Below, piece after piece: positions 34,906-47,516 of a DNA stretch of 64,000 nt. Made by a program: the position numbers and the translations under genes. The notes under the pieces are model-generated. The model was not told the DNA's origin. It was given only the letters and a program-made list of their open reading frames with translations, and searched no databases. Every line of letters begins with the position of its first letter. The first letter of the stretch is position 1. This DNA comes from Spirometra erinaceieuropaei (taxonomy: Eukaryota; Platyhelminthes; Cestoda; Diphyllobothriidea; Diphyllobothriidae), in assembly GCA_902702965.1 (NCBI GenBank), contig CACRXP010000020.1, forward strand, positions 1,699,029-1,763,028. Direction: 5' to 3'.

Positions 34906-36520
34906 ATGTATCTCATTACGGTGGACTTTCACAAGAAAGCAGCTCAAATACGAGGAAGTGAAAGGTGATTTCAAGTAGACCGAAGATGACGGTGGACGCA
35001 GGCTAAGACCAGACACTTAGTACTCCCCTAATTCTTACATGGCGAACAAGAAATCCACAAACCAAGTTGCCTTTCATGGTCCGAAATCTTTTAAGAGGTT
35101 TCGGCTATACGTGCCACTATATCAACCGGCAATTACGAAGAGGAATCGGGAAACCAAACAGCGCTAAAACCTAATTTGACGAAGCTTCTAGTATGCTAGG
35201 CACGTCTAGGAAGTTGTAAGACGCCTTCTCGCGCGCCACTTAGAGTTTAGATTGCGCACTGACCGGATGCAACCTTCTTGTGCCATTTAGGTTGACCGGG
35301 AAACCGGACTCCACGGCATGTGTCCTAGATCCGGCAAATTCAGAAAAAAGACACGATAACAATGAATTTGTCTCTGGACTGGGATTTCCTAACCTATGTG
35401 TTCGTAAGGCGGGCTTGTCAGTTGTTCGAATCATGATTCATCTGCCCGCATTCCGTGAGCAGATGTCGTGGATTAATCCTCTCTATCCAGCGATAAGGAT
35501 TTTTCCGAGTAAGACGATCAATAAAACATGGACAGTGCGCGAGTGAACATTACTCCTATTGATGTGATGTCATTCACTGACACCGATGATGAAAATCGTG
35601 CAATTACCGACAGGAACGCGGCGGACAAGATTCTTATCGCTTCGCTTATATACACTGTCTGCGTATGACATAGTATGACAAGTGCTGCGTCCTCTGTGTA
35701 TTGACGGGCTGTCTTCTGCCACGCCCGATGTAGAACTTGAGCATGAATTAGGTAGCGTTAGGCAGACGAATCTCCTGGCTCCAGTGATCGAGTCAAACTC
35801 ACACAAAGCGGTACCACAAAAAAAATTAGCGCTTTAGATTTAAAAGACACGACAGTAAGTAAACATAAAAGGAGAGAACTGGGAACATGCTGGGGACATC
35901 AGACGCAGCCTGCTGTGTGAACGACCAATAAGCATTCAAAGATAAATAGAAGACGATACGCTGTATTGGCAGCCCATTTAATAAGCACTGCTTTAAACGG
36001 TCAGAGAGCTCTAGTTGTTGATCGATAGCACGTACATCTGCCCGAACTCTGTAGTCGCTTCTCATGGCACTTGCCATATAAGCGCCTAGGATTAGTTCCT
36101 CCGCAGTCACCACGAGTAACTACTCCCATTCTTATTAATAGTATGTGTAACCTGTCTGGATGTCCTTGGTGCGACTACCTGCAGTCGTTTCTTAGTGCTC
36201 GTGATAGCATTTAAACTTTACTTAAAACTGGGCAGCAGGTTTTTGCGGGTTATATCGCGCCTGTTACCATTGTGTCGAAGGACTGCAAATCAGACATCAA
36301 TTTACCAACTAAATACCCCTGGTCAAATACAGTGGATGGTAATTTATGGTATTGAAACTTACTTTGAGATATTCCGTAGACATGAAACTAAGTCCTAGCA
36401 CTACTCTAGACATAAAACAACATAAAACTCTCTGAAGAGCTCATTGTCGGTACCCGAGTATATGTCATATAAGGATGGTAGGAGTTTCGTACGTCGGATG
36501 CCAGGTCTATTGACGTCAAG
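34906..36520. other. No recognisable gene
   Basis: Short frames only. No domain or repeat recognised. Confidence 0.5.
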
Positions 36521-36529
36521 AATACCCTC

Positions 36530-37310
36530 CCTAACCACCCTTACCTAGTTTGACCGTCGTTGCCGACGATGTCAACAAGGGCAACCAAAAGTGCGATAAG
36601 GATGTTATTTGCGCTGAGGCGAGGATTTGTGCAGATCGATAAAGAGCTATTCGGGAAAACCTATGGGGCATTCGTCCGGTCTCACTTAAAGTACGCAGTC
36701 CAGGTCTGGCGACCGTGGTTGAAGAAAGATTATCAACGACTGGAAAGGGTACAGGGGATGGCTACGAAAATGGTCAAGAATCTTAATCATCTGCCTTACG
36801 AAACCAGGCTGACCGAACTAAATCTGTTTCCTCTAAATTACAGGCAACTGCGCGGTGATCTCATTCAAACCTACAGGATAGTCAGAGGTCGTGAGTGTGC
36901 CCTAGACTTTGATGAATTCTTCGAATTGGCTGGGACTGACCGCCTGCTTGGTCATTCCTTCAAGCTGCAGAGGAAGCTGGCCCATTCGGACGTCCGACGG
37001 AACGCTTTCTCTCACAGGGTCATTGGGGCATGGAACGGACTCCCTGATGTAGTGGTTCTTTCCGAATGTATCGATTCCTTCAAATGTAGACTAGATGCTC
37101 ATTTGTTGAGAAGCTACTGTACATACAATAAAGATTGTTTTAGCGGTGGCAGATTGCGCCTGGTTCACACTTACCGCTAAATTTTTAACTTTCCGCATTT
37201 GCTGATGTAATTGATGACTTTATTTCTGTTTATCGATATGAATAGGGAGCTCAAGAGCGAAAGCCTCATTCCCTTAATAAAATGACTTAAACTGACTTAA
37301 GAAGATGAGA
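36530..37310 (+). pseudogene. LINE (CR1-type) 3' fragment with RT C-terminal region
   Basis: A 206-codon frame (to 37180) reads FVRSHLKYAVQVWRPWLKKD, then YQRLERVQGMATKMVKNLNH, then YETRLTELNLFPLNYRQLRG and later GAWNGLPDVVVLSECIDSFK. This is the conserved region C-terminal to the RT palm in CR1/jockey-type LINEs. The element is 5'-truncated (stop just upstream), which is usual for LINE insertions. The 3' end carries AATAAAATGACTTAAACTG and a repeat of ACTTAA, consistent with a short-repeat tail. It is the best-kept LINE piece in the window. Confidence 0.85.
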
Positions 37311-37335
37311 GCTGGAACGGGGTAAATTAGTTCAG

Positions 37336-37465
37336 AGTGATAGCAGTCTCTCATTCTCCCCCATCCGGGCCTGATGTAAAGACAGAGTCAAAAAGACCGT
37401 AGACGGGAGATGGTGCAAGTGGCCAGTACGACAAAAACTCACACCTAAGCGTACCACCACGATCT
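37336..37465 (+). repeat. Repeat A fragment
   Basis: ATGTAAAGACAGAGTCAAAA and GGTGCAAGTGGCCAGTACGA match the middle of the 60-kb copy. It directly follows the LINE tail. Confidence 0.6.
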
Positions 37466-39190
37466 TCTCAATCCAATAAGACGTGGTCATTCATACATCT
37501 AGAGCTGATTTAGCGAAAGCACTTTGGAAGCAACATAGTAGTATGCAGAGACTGCCCAAATAATCCAAGGACCTACGGAAAATGTCCTAAAGTGAGAGAG
37601 ACATTTTGAAAATACCTAGAATAAAGTTATCGTATTGCATACACAGGCTAACGTGACCAATGAAGCCAAAGTTTGGTAAGGGTTGGGTGAAACACGAACT
37701 TCGGAAAATAAAATTTGCCCTGCAAAAAAGTGAGCTACCGAGTAACAAATTTTAAATGAATTCTCGTGAGAATCTGACTAATTTTAAAACCCGCTAGTCG
37801 TATGCATCAATCGCATTCGCGTAAACTGCTTTCATAGCTGATTTCGCCGGCTACAAAAACTGAGGGCATGCTCCTTAGACGTAGAAACACAAGAGGTTCC
37901 AATTAGACACTCTTTTTGAAAAAAAACAGCCCTTTCTACAAACCAGATGCTGGGAGTGGAGAACAAGCCCTACAGACAGAAAAAAAGCAGTCTTCGTCTC
38001 CACAATTTCCCGCTGGCTAGTCGTTCGCGTTTCTGCTGACATTTAACGCTTTTTCGTGCAGTAAGCGTCGTTTCCTCTTAAATTACGAGCAGAAAGTTCA
38101 CGTCCTATGGGCGTTTTAGGTTTATTTGCAGTCGACAGCATAAATTATGGGAATTTTTAGACTTTTCTACAAGTGTCAATACAGCCTCCTACCAGGGGCT
38201 TCGTAAGGTCGTACAAAACATTTTCGGAGCATCTATAAATTTTAATAATATCCCTTTGAATGCGCGTGCGGGGAGGAAGCTAGTTGGTTTCAGTGAAACC
38301 AGGCAACTAGGCAAAATGATTTTTGTGTCCAAAAAAGAAATAGCATGAAATCGGGGAAAGCTGGCCGTGTTGAGCGCAAGGGAAAAAGCCAATTTGATGA
38401 AGACCATTCAATTTGGGCGGACGAGGACCAGATGGAAGACAAATAAAGACGGTTGCTGTGTGTGCGTGATAGCAGTAAGTCCCCAGGGAGGAATACCTAA
38501 CGAATGCCACTGACAGGAGAACAAAGCCACAATTAAGAGGCTTTTCGACTGACGGAGGCGAATGGCGCAGCCAATGAAATCCGTATAGACATAAGATGAG
38601 CACAATTAACTCCAAATTTATATCCCGTGTTCAATAAGGACTATTATAAGAGGTGTTTTGGTGGCTCCAAACACGAATACCACAGCGTACGCTAAGCCGG
38701 TGCGTTGGATTCATTCTTACAGCACTTTCTGTGATAGCCGGAAACCAAGCCCAAATTACACCATCCTCTGGGGCGGACGTAGTGACATTTAACTCGCCGG
38801 AATACAATTTGCAGTGGAATCCTACTTAGGTGGTTCCGTCTTTGCCTGCGCTGATAGAGAGTACTTAAAGGCCTCAACGGAGCATTTAGAATAATAAAAA
38901 CTTTTATGCAGTCATAGTAAGGTCCAAAAACAGAATTACTATTAATCATTCGTCGCACAGTTGACAGTTTGAAGAGGGTAACAATCCTAAAGTCAAAGGG
39001 GCGAGCGTAAGTTGTTTTGCGACACTTTATTGACACAGAGGATGGTATGGGGGGAGAACGTGTTCAGTAATCCAGGATTTAACAAGGCAGTCACGATTCA
39101 CCCCTAGAAAATAAAGGTGGGACAAGTGCGAATGCGTTATTAACAGGTCCGCAATTTATGACAGAAAATGTCGGAGATAGATAGACTTAA
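37466..39190. other. No recognisable gene
   Basis: No feature supported. Confidence 0.5.
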
Positions 39191-39194
39191 TCAG

Positions 39195-39660
39195 TGCATT
39201 GTCGCCTTTTAATTCCCTCAGAACGTAACTAGGAAATTTATGTAGATCGGTTTATTCAAGGTCTATAGGCCCAGACCGAGAATTTTATTGATGAATATTT
39301 GGACCGATATCCATCAGCCACAGCGAATAACCGCGTAATATTCATTAACTGCTGACAGGCAGCTATTTATACACTTTAAGGTAAGGTGATACCATACTAA
39401 TAGCACAGGTACTAGCCGAAAGTCCATACACGCGTCTTTTGTCGATATTCTGTCGCTGAATGGAGCAGCTGCGAGGGGTCCGACGCGTTAGCAACAATTT
39501 CTCAATTGGAGTATCTACCAGAAAACAGACGGGAAATGCTGGGGGACCCACTGACGAGCCGAACCCCTCGCAGCTGCGCCATGTAGCGCAGAATATCGGC
39601 AAAACACAAGTGTATGGTATCTACTAGTATGGTATCACCTTACAATAATCCGTACAGTTA
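39195..39660. repeat. Interspersed repeat with long inverted repeat
   Basis: The first part resembles 15.45-16.0 kb. Inside, AAGGTAAGGTGATACCATAC (39380) pairs with GTATGGTATCACCTTAC (about 39628). CAGCTGCGAGGGGT (39468) pairs with ACCCCTCGCAGCTG (about 39566), and TCGATATTCTG pairs with CAGAATATCGG. The arms are about 110 bases with about 50-75 between. Confidence 0.6.
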
Positions 39661-40099
39661 CGTATAGTGACTTTTCATACGAAAAAATCGATTATAGCAT
39701 CAAAAGTATCCTGGTCTTCATTCCTTTTTCCACTCTACCTTCGTCACTAAAGGTCTGTGAGCAATGCAATTATCGCTCAGACTTCAAATGTCACGCATGT
39801 GAGTATACGAACCCGTAGGAGATAAAGTACAAAATCGAATATGCAATTTGGATACGAGAGTGGATGCCAGGAGAGCTCCTTTTCCATCTTCTAGGCATGA
39901 TCATTCTGATGAAGGATAACTAAACCCTCTCGTTCTTGTCGCACTGAACAATTTGCCGTGCTTCGTCAACCGTCAGGGAATGAATCCGATAGTTGAACTG
40001 AGCATTGCTCAATGATGAGAACGGCAAGAAAGCCATTCGACAACGTCCAGCTGCATACAGAGCGACATAAGTGAGAATTAAGCATCCCCAGAAGGTATT

Positions 40100-40385
40100 G
40101 TAGTCTATGTGCGGCGTGGTTGGCGTGCAAGTGACAACCAGACGGACCCGCCTACGCGAGCACAAATTGGCAACTCGGAGACTAGACCCGAACTCACAGC
40201 TTGCGACTCACATCGGAGAAACTGGCCACAGTTTTGACGTCCAAGGAGCAGTCGTCTTAGTCGGGGACAGCTAGGGATTATGACGCCCCACATTTAAGGC
40301 TTGGTACTCAGATGCCAAATCCATCAACAGGCATCCAGACCCTCCTGCGGCCTATGAAGTTCTGCGTCACTGCATACGCCATGAC
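40100..40385 (+). pseudogene. PLE fragment, GIY-YIG C-terminal half
   Basis: The plus frame reads TRLREHKLATRRLDPNSQLA, then THIGETGHSFDVQGAVVLV, two stops, then FKAWYSDAKSINRHPDPPAA. This is the PLE GIY-YIG helix region (R..EHK.A.R..D, T/AH..ETGH.F) and the usual C-terminus (W.S...SINRH.D). Upstream parts are not recognisable. Confidence 0.8.
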
Positions 40386-41890
40386 CAGGACAAGAAGGTT
40401 ACATAAGAGCATAAAAATACCAAAACAGCATAGCCTGTCGACTAATTCACTCGAAAGAGGGGCATAGGTGCAACCGAAACCTATTTAGATGACGACCTAC
40501 AACGCAGGAGGCCACCGACATTCACAGACAACGCTTAGAAGGTCAAGGTAGTAAAAGAGGAAAAAGATAGATTGACTCAAGGCCAAATAATTCGGCCGTT
40601 TATTTAAAATCCCGGTCTATTTCTTGCACAAACCGTTTTCATAATGGAGAGCCGGTCAAACTCTCCAAAACACCAGCCCCTCAATTCCACAGATCCGGTG
40701 ATCTCATCACATTTCTCAGTCGGGTTACACTAATTTAAATTTATAGACAAGGATAGGAACAACACTTTCTCGTTTATGGTATTGAGCAGGCAGAATCTGC
40801 ATTATACTTTTAATTAAGGATAGCAGAGGTTGCGAAGGACATTTTGCGTTCCAAGTTGCAGTATCTTTCACCACAACAATCGAACAGTGACCTACTGAGA
40901 GGCGCCCGAGGGGACTCGCAGTCTGGAAATTAACTCGGGCAATTAGGAGCTTCTAGCGATCTTCTAATCACAAATCGCCTGTCGACTGCCTGCGAAGGCT
41001 GTAGGTTGAGGCTTTTAGGCGTGCCTTATACCACAAGTGGGTCACGAAATGCGCCTTTCCACTTTCCTTTCAGTTGTCATCGAGCTGTCGTAGCACGTCT
41101 AAGACTCTGAGTAGTCATCAGTGACATCGATTATTGCACGAATCTCAGCCACTCGCGTAGTCCATAGGCGTTTGGTAAGGTGCGCGAAAACGCCAACCTG
41201 CTAAGGGGAAATTTACATATTCGATAGCGACCAGCGGAAAACCGTGCCCACAAAGTTGCCAGCTTCGGTACTCCGTGCAAATGGTGGTTTCAAGCAACGT
41301 TGATCAAGGCCCTCCGGTGTCTATTATTCTTCCTTGAACGACTCGGCGTTCAGGATAGTTTAGAGCTGACGGAATTAGTGTTTGGTATGCCCGATAACGG
41401 TAACGCTACGAGATGGCGTGCATGAAGATTTCTTAAGGCTTGAAAATAAACCGTGAGCCGCACCTTGATTCAGCAGGCGGTGCCGTTTCCACTCTGTCGT
41501 TTTGACCATAGTTTTGCTCTGACACAGTGAAAACTCTTTCTTTCTTCAAGGTGACAGATACAAACCTTAAAAAGATTTATTGGCATTTCTGACCTTATTC
41601 AACCGCGACAGTGGATTCGGTGGGTCATTAAATCTTGAGGTTGGCGAGACGATTTGGCTGGCCTAGTCGAGGTCAGTCAGTCAGCGAATTCGACACGGCA
41701 AAAAAACGAGTTGGACCTCTGGAGAATCCAGACAGTGGCGTGCTGGAACAAAATGGGCGACATAATGTAGCGCTGTCGAACTTAAGACTGAATATCGAAC
41801 GGCTAAGACCTAGAACTGGAGTGGTCGTGGTAGTTGAATTATAGGAGTCGCTGTTCATTATGACGATGTTTGTCGAAACTACCCTCTAAC
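40386..41890. other. No recognisable gene
   Basis: No feature supported. Confidence 0.5.
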
Positions 41891-41897
41891 TCCGTTA

Positions 41898-42130
41898 TTA
41901 GTTACAGGGACTCACTATAGACGGAGTCGATGGCCCGAAAAAGACAACGAAGCGGATGATTGTTGATTTTTGGTAGCCATGGCGGGTTTCAACAATGTGC
42001 TGCAGTGTGAATAGCTGGTCGGTGCATTCATGACCACCGTGAATACTCCGGTCTAGTCCTACGTAGTCTAAATACTCGGGAGCAAGGCTGAGGTAAAGAC
42101 GTTTAAAGAATAGTCGCTGTTGTTCCCGAA
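41898..42130 (-). pseudogene. LINE reverse transcriptase fragment
   Basis: The minus frame reads RSIHGGHECTDQLFTLQHIV, then ETRHGYQKSTIIRFVVFFGP. It resembles the FR.GRGC.DQIFTLR..LE.RH.YQ region leading to motif A of non-LTR reverse transcriptases. The motif-A aspartate-phenylalanine pair is degraded. A 128-codon plus-strand frame beside it (42162-42548) has no recognisable motif. Confidence 0.65.
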
Positions 42131-42723
42131 CTTTCCTTCCTAAAGACAGGTACAGGGATAAATGAGCCTTGGCCATGAGGTGCGGATTCATCTACCCATG
42201 ATGATCCAACTAGCCAATAAAGGCAGGACGGCAGTCGAGTATTCCGACCTCTTCAGCCCTGTGCTGTTGCATACACGTTTTCTTTCTGAGACGGGAGTCA
42301 TAAAACCCTGCGGAAAGATGAAACTCCACGATAAAATGGACAATGGTTGGTCGGCCACCGAAGTTGGAAAGATGCTCGAAGTGCTGGCGCCAACAATCGA
42401 CCTCAGTCAGCTTGTCAAAAATAAAGTAATGGCTCACATAGCGAACAGGATTTGTCGGCATGCAGAGTCCACAACTAATCTGAAGGATGCCTTAGCGGCA
42501 AATTGGATTGGCTCTGGCGGTTCTAGCCTGTTCAACGGACGTCGTTAAAGCAAGCTTATAGTTTACAATAGTCCATGGTCAATTGTGACTTCCTCTTCTT
42601 GAATTTGAGGGGTAATTGCCTGTTGTGGGCTCTACCTTTAGTCGTCCGGGCAGAAGCTCGCAAGATTCCTGACGTGATCTAGTCATTTGGACGCTTCCGC
42701 CCGGATTCTGCTGCCTCTCAGAC

Positions 42724-42948
42724 TCAGGACTTCAGTGATGACAGTTTACTACATCCTTGTAGTCCGGCCTGTCCTGTGTAGTGGTCAGGGCAGTCCCGAC
42801 ATGGGATCCGATAAAAGACACCCGATTGTTTTCCCACGTCTAGTCGGTCCTTTACTCGCATGATTTTGTTGCTCATAGTCACTGTCCGGCCTCTGAGCGA
42901 TACCCACGTCGAGCTCTCCAGCGATATGTTCCATCGCTTAGGACACAT
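42724..42948 (-). pseudogene. PLE fragment, GIY-YIG N-terminal half
   Basis: Reads RVKDRLDVGKQSGVFYRIPC, then RDCPDHYTGQAG. GVFYRIPC...YTGQ is the GIY-YIG signature with the cysteine pair typical of PLE endonucleases. It is interrupted immediately after. Confidence 0.85.
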
Positions 42949-43319
42949 TCTTTATATATGCTAGAGGGTGCCAGAGTGTTGGCGGCTGTCCTCCCTTTGT
43001 TCGCCACGGCGAGACCAGATCTCTGTCCTAAGAGCTTCGGGTTAGCGACATTGTGGCACCATACGAGGTACCTTTTAGGGTGTGTATGAGAGGTGAGCGT
43101 TCAGGCGCGCGCGAACGAGAACGTGGTCTGACTCGCAGGCGTTTTCCGTTCCGGCACTGCATCGGTCTGTTGCCAGGAAAGTATCTGTGAAGTATTTCGC
43201 TGGCTGGAATGCAATCAGTCAGACGGGTTTATGAACGCTGTTCTATTATCAGCTTACTAGACGCTTGGGGCGATGTTGGTGGCAAGTGTTGTTGATGAAG
43301 CATCGATTCTGCTTCATCA

Positions 43320-44260
43320 CGAATCGGCCAGTAGGGTGGTTTTTGAAGACTGTTGCAAAGCCAAGCCCCATGGCATCCATTCTAATCCGTTAAGGCGGGT
43401 CGCCGTTACGCACTCGCATTAGGGTGCTATATCGGCGCTTCGAGATGTATTGCAGAGAAGCGGAAGAAAAGGTTGTTGAACTACAGTATGTTCGACGGGT
43501 GTTTCGAGCGAAGGGGTACGCGCGCAACTTCGTCAGCTGCTGCAAGTAGAAACGCGGCGGGACAAATATCAACAAGTTCCAAATTTTGGCGAGCGCTCTC
43601 GCACGTTATGAACATCCTGGAGGGTGTCGGTAGCCTTCTCGCACCACTTGGCGTTGGAGTTACACGCAAACCGGACGCAAACATCAGGCGTCAGATAATG
43701 AAACGGAAAGACCCGCAAGAAACGTCTGGAGTCGTTTATCAAGTTTGATGCGATCGCGGGCAAAACAACTATGTCAGAGAAACTGGGAGACTGTTTTGTA
43801 CGCTGGCGGTGGAGCACGCAGTAGCAGTGAGGAGGAATGACGCTGCCCTCCCAGCTCATGGCTCATTCGACCGGACCCAGTCAGACCTCAAAGTTTGATG
43901 AGACTGAAATCCTCGCAAGAGGTGACAACCGCGTGAGCCGTAGGCTGCCTAAGTCGTGGTTCTCCGGCCCGCATTCAATTAACAAGTGCAATGAACCCCA
44001 CCTCCCCTATGCTGTGCTGTGATTTTACGTAGAAAAAATTACTAGCCATTGGGGGAGGGTGTGGGTGACGCGAAGTCACGTGACAGGGAGCCGAACGTCA
44101 CACCAATAATCGCCTATGGTGACGAAGTCACGGCCATTAACGCCCCGGATACGGCCCAACAAGCTATCATCAAATTAACTCCGGCTCCCAAGGATGAACA
44201 TGGGCACTCCCAAATAAAGTAGGCATGGTTCCTGGAACTCAGTTGTTGGCTTTTATCAGC
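43320..44260 (+). pseudogene. PLE family 1, 3' half (second copy)
   Basis: Parallel to 4.75-5.4 kb: LNYSMFDGCFERRGTRA, KFWRALSHVMNILEGVGSLL, APLGVGVTRKPDANIRRQ, RKDPQETSGVVYQV (GIY-YIG start), then NNYVRETGRLFC in another frame, then AHSTGPSQTSKFDETEILAR and SINKCNEPHLPYAVL before a stop at 44022. Frameshifts and stops make it dead. The 3' flank (GGTGACGAAGTCACGGCCAT) aligns with GATGACGAAATCGCGGCAAT of the first copy. Confidence 0.85.
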
Positions 44261-44264
44261 GAAG

Positions 44265-44959
44265 ATTAAGTATCAGGCGGCAGGCTTTATTCTTCAGAAC
44301 AGTATTTAACTATCTAACCCACAGAGTTTGAACGCCTTTAAATGCCTGTCAAAAGCCCGATAATTCAGTTGTCTTTTTAAATCATGACATCTTCATTTAG
44401 CGGAATAAATTAAGTTTTGGACCTTTTAAAACCAATAGTCAGAATCCCATTAAAACACTCTTGTGTCATCCTGCAGTCATTTGAAAGGCACATGGATGAC
44501 ATGTTCTGTTAGTTTCCTTTATGTCTGATGCACATCGCGCCTACGTAACATAGCTGCCAGTTGCCTTTGTTGACTCTGATCACTCGGGATCTTTTTTCTC
44601 ATGCATTTTGATGTATTAGAGTCGAGGGCTAGAGTACGAAAATTTGTGTGCCATTGGTTGAAGAAGGGGGAAAACGGCCCCGAAATAACCACAGATTTAG
44701 GCGCGTTGACAAAACAGTGAAGTCATGGTCTTATCCTAATGCCCGACTCTTCAGACCCAGTTATAAATTTCACAGGCGGTGAACACCGCACAGCAACACG
44801 CATTAGTCTACCGCGCAGTCAGAACTTGCGGCAATTTCCGAAGTAAGCATAAAGACAAACAGGCGTCAAGGTATGACCGAAATAGGCCTCAACTTATTGC
44901 ATGCAAAGAAGGAAACCTTGGTGTTAAAGAAGGCACGCGTACCTACCCGGCAGCATTCG
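44265..44959. other. No recognisable gene
   Basis: An open frame (from 44779) runs into the gap and has no motif. Confidence 0.45.
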
Positions 44960-45029
44960 NNNNNNNNNNNNNNNNNNNNNNNNNNNNNNNNNNNNNNNNN
45001 NNNNNNNNNNNNNNNNNNNNNNNNNNNNN
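44960..45029. other. Assembly gap (70 N)
   Basis: Unknown bases. Order and distance across this point depend on the assembly. Confidence 1.
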
Positions 45030-45124
45030 ACTGCCAACATTGAGGCGTAATGGCAGGCCCAGCTGCAAGCTCACGCCACGCTATTTGGAATCCAAGCCGT
45101 TCCCTCAGTTGATTGATGCATTAA

Positions 45125-45930
45125 ATCCTGATTAGTGTCTGTTTTGGACCACGCGGGTGTGGTGGGAGACTTAGGTGCGGTTTTTCGCCGTGTTAGCCAC
45201 CTACGCCCTCAGCCACCTCCTGTATTTTTGACTCTGTCATGATAGAGGATCCAGGTTGAGGAGAACGAACGAGTGCGGTGGAGGCTGCGTAAGTCTGCCA
45301 TCACTATAACCCATTTCGTGCGCAAGTCTTTCTTTGGAGTGCACCGTGGAGATCGTCAAAATCGACGGTCAGACCGTCGATTTCAAGGCAGCAGCTTCGC
45401 ATAAACATCGCAACCCCTTGCGCGTTTGCCACAGTGATATTCTGCTGCCTTTTATAACTGGTTCGAGTGTGGATCCGAAAGGCCTATCTACTTAATTTTT
45501 AGCCGCTTCCTCGTTTTCTTGGTGTATAGAATCCTGATTAGCGTCTGTTTTCGAACACGGGGTGTGGTGGGACCCTTAGGTGAGACTTTTCGCCGTACCC
45601 GCCACCCATGTCCTCTTCCGCCTCTGGTCTTCTTGACTCTGTTATGACACCGGATCCAAGTACGATGGAAGAGAGTGATGTGGGTGCTTTGCCAGTGCGC
45701 TTTCACTTTAAACTAGTTTGCCCGCAAGTACTCTACTTCCTCTTTCCCTCCCTTGAAGCACGCCATAGAGCGCGCCGTGGACATTGTCGAAATTGGTGGC
45801 GGAAATGTCGGTTATAAGGCAGCGGCGTCCCATAAATATCGCAACCCTTGTGCGTTTACCACAACGATCTGCTGCTGTTTTCATGATTGTTCCAAATGTA
45901 AATCCAAAATGCCCGTCCACTTAAATGTTC
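45125..45930 (-). repeat. Repeat A, two tandem units
   Basis: Unit 1 (about 45127-45525) and unit 2 (about 45532-45930) share, in order, CTGATTAG-GTCTGTTTT, GTGTGGTGGGA, CTTTTCGCCGT or TTTTTCGCCGT, TTGACTCTGT-ATGA, GGATCCA, a CACCGTGGA / CGCCGTGGA block with ATCGTCGAAAT-like sequence, and ATCGCAACCC. This is a direct head-to-tail duplication of about 405 bases beginning about 100 bases after the gap. Confidence 0.75.
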
Positions 45931-47516
45931 CTTTTGGCAACCCTGTCTCCTGATTATCCCAGGGGTAAGCTGACCACGAGGAGTCATGTTAAAAGCACCA
46001 AAAGGTACGCACACCGAAAACAGCATGGAGTTGTGTCGCGGTAGATTGTGTTTAGCGGTAAGCATACAAGAGACCGACCCAAATCGCTGAGGACAAAAAC
46101 CCCTCTTACAAGCTGTTCGCCGATACTGCCGATAGAGCCCTGTAATGGGATTAGGACGATAATGCTTCCTGCAGTAAAAGAACCAAGCTATCGCATTAGC
46201 ATAGTATGATGTGCCAGCACATGGTTGATGAAATTTAATATTTTCAATAGTAAACTTCACACTCTTCCAGCTGTTGGTCAGTAACACAGGCGAGTTTCAG
46301 GCCTTCACGTCGGCGTTTCGTCGTTAACCTTGCGTGATAAGAAAAAAGATAAGGCTTTGCATAAACACTGGTAGCTGGCAAGCCAAACGGTCCTAGCACA
46401 AGGCCAAACAGTACAAATTAAGTCCCGAGTAAAAAGCCGCACTCGGCCGAAAAGATCTTGATAGTGATTTAATTACGCTGACAGATCGCGTGATGCACGC
46501 GTGGCACTGTCCGTAGACTTAATTAATCCAGGCGCCTGCTCTCTCAGGCAAGCTGCCTTCAAAGAGAAACCTTTTAATATTTGAAACAGAGTTTCAGGCG
46601 ATGTGATTTTATTTAATTTCGACCTGAAAAATCTCATTGATAGCATCTTTCTAACGACCTAAACAACTGCATCTCCTCCAAGTTAAATACTAGCCTGGCG
46701 AAATGAGGCATGAAACTCGCGATTTTTGCCTGTCGCATGCAAACATTAATCATGCCTTCTGCAGGACCACATCGGGGATGTAGAGATGAAAAACATTTTG
46801 TTAAACTCTTACCGTTTAAAAGCCAAAACCGGTCAAACACCGCTTGAGGTGTTCATCTACTGCACTCCCTAACGAAGGCAGATACTTTGGGTGTTAACGA
46901 TGCCGCTAGTGCGCAAATTCGTCTCATTTGCAGACGCCAGACGCCGGTGAGACCAGTGCGAATATGGTCTCTACCGAAGTCTTTTAAATTGACTTGAGGC
47001 AAATGTTGTTTTCCCATATCACTAAGCCCACTGGAAGCCCGTAAACACGTTCTTCTGGTTGTTCTCTGAGAGGTAGCGTCCTACTGGTGTAGAATCGATC
47101 ATAAATGCCTAACTTACTATCACCTGGATCTGTTCATTTATTCGTTTTCCCGGTTGACTATTTGTTCATTATTATTCCCGAGTTTTTTAACGCCATGACT
47201 GTTTTGGTCGCCAAATGGTGTGGCCTTTTCTATCCTGATATGCACGCCGTTTCTTCCCCACGTTCATGCACTCTCATCCCGATGAAAATGGCACAGTCAA
47301 CATCTCGTGCGTGCAGCATCTGCAACCACCTGATAAAACCGTAAATAAAAATATTTACTGCGTAAGTGCGACTACTAGTTAACCCGCGATCTATATCGTG
47401 CCTTTTTAAGCGTTGCGATTTAATTTTGACTCCAAACTGCGCATGCAGTCTGCGAAGATAGGAAGAATGAAGTGACAATCAGTTATGCAACAACAACAAA
47501 GGGCTTATCCATTTAA
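45931..47516. other. No recognisable gene
   Basis: No feature supported. Confidence 0.5.
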
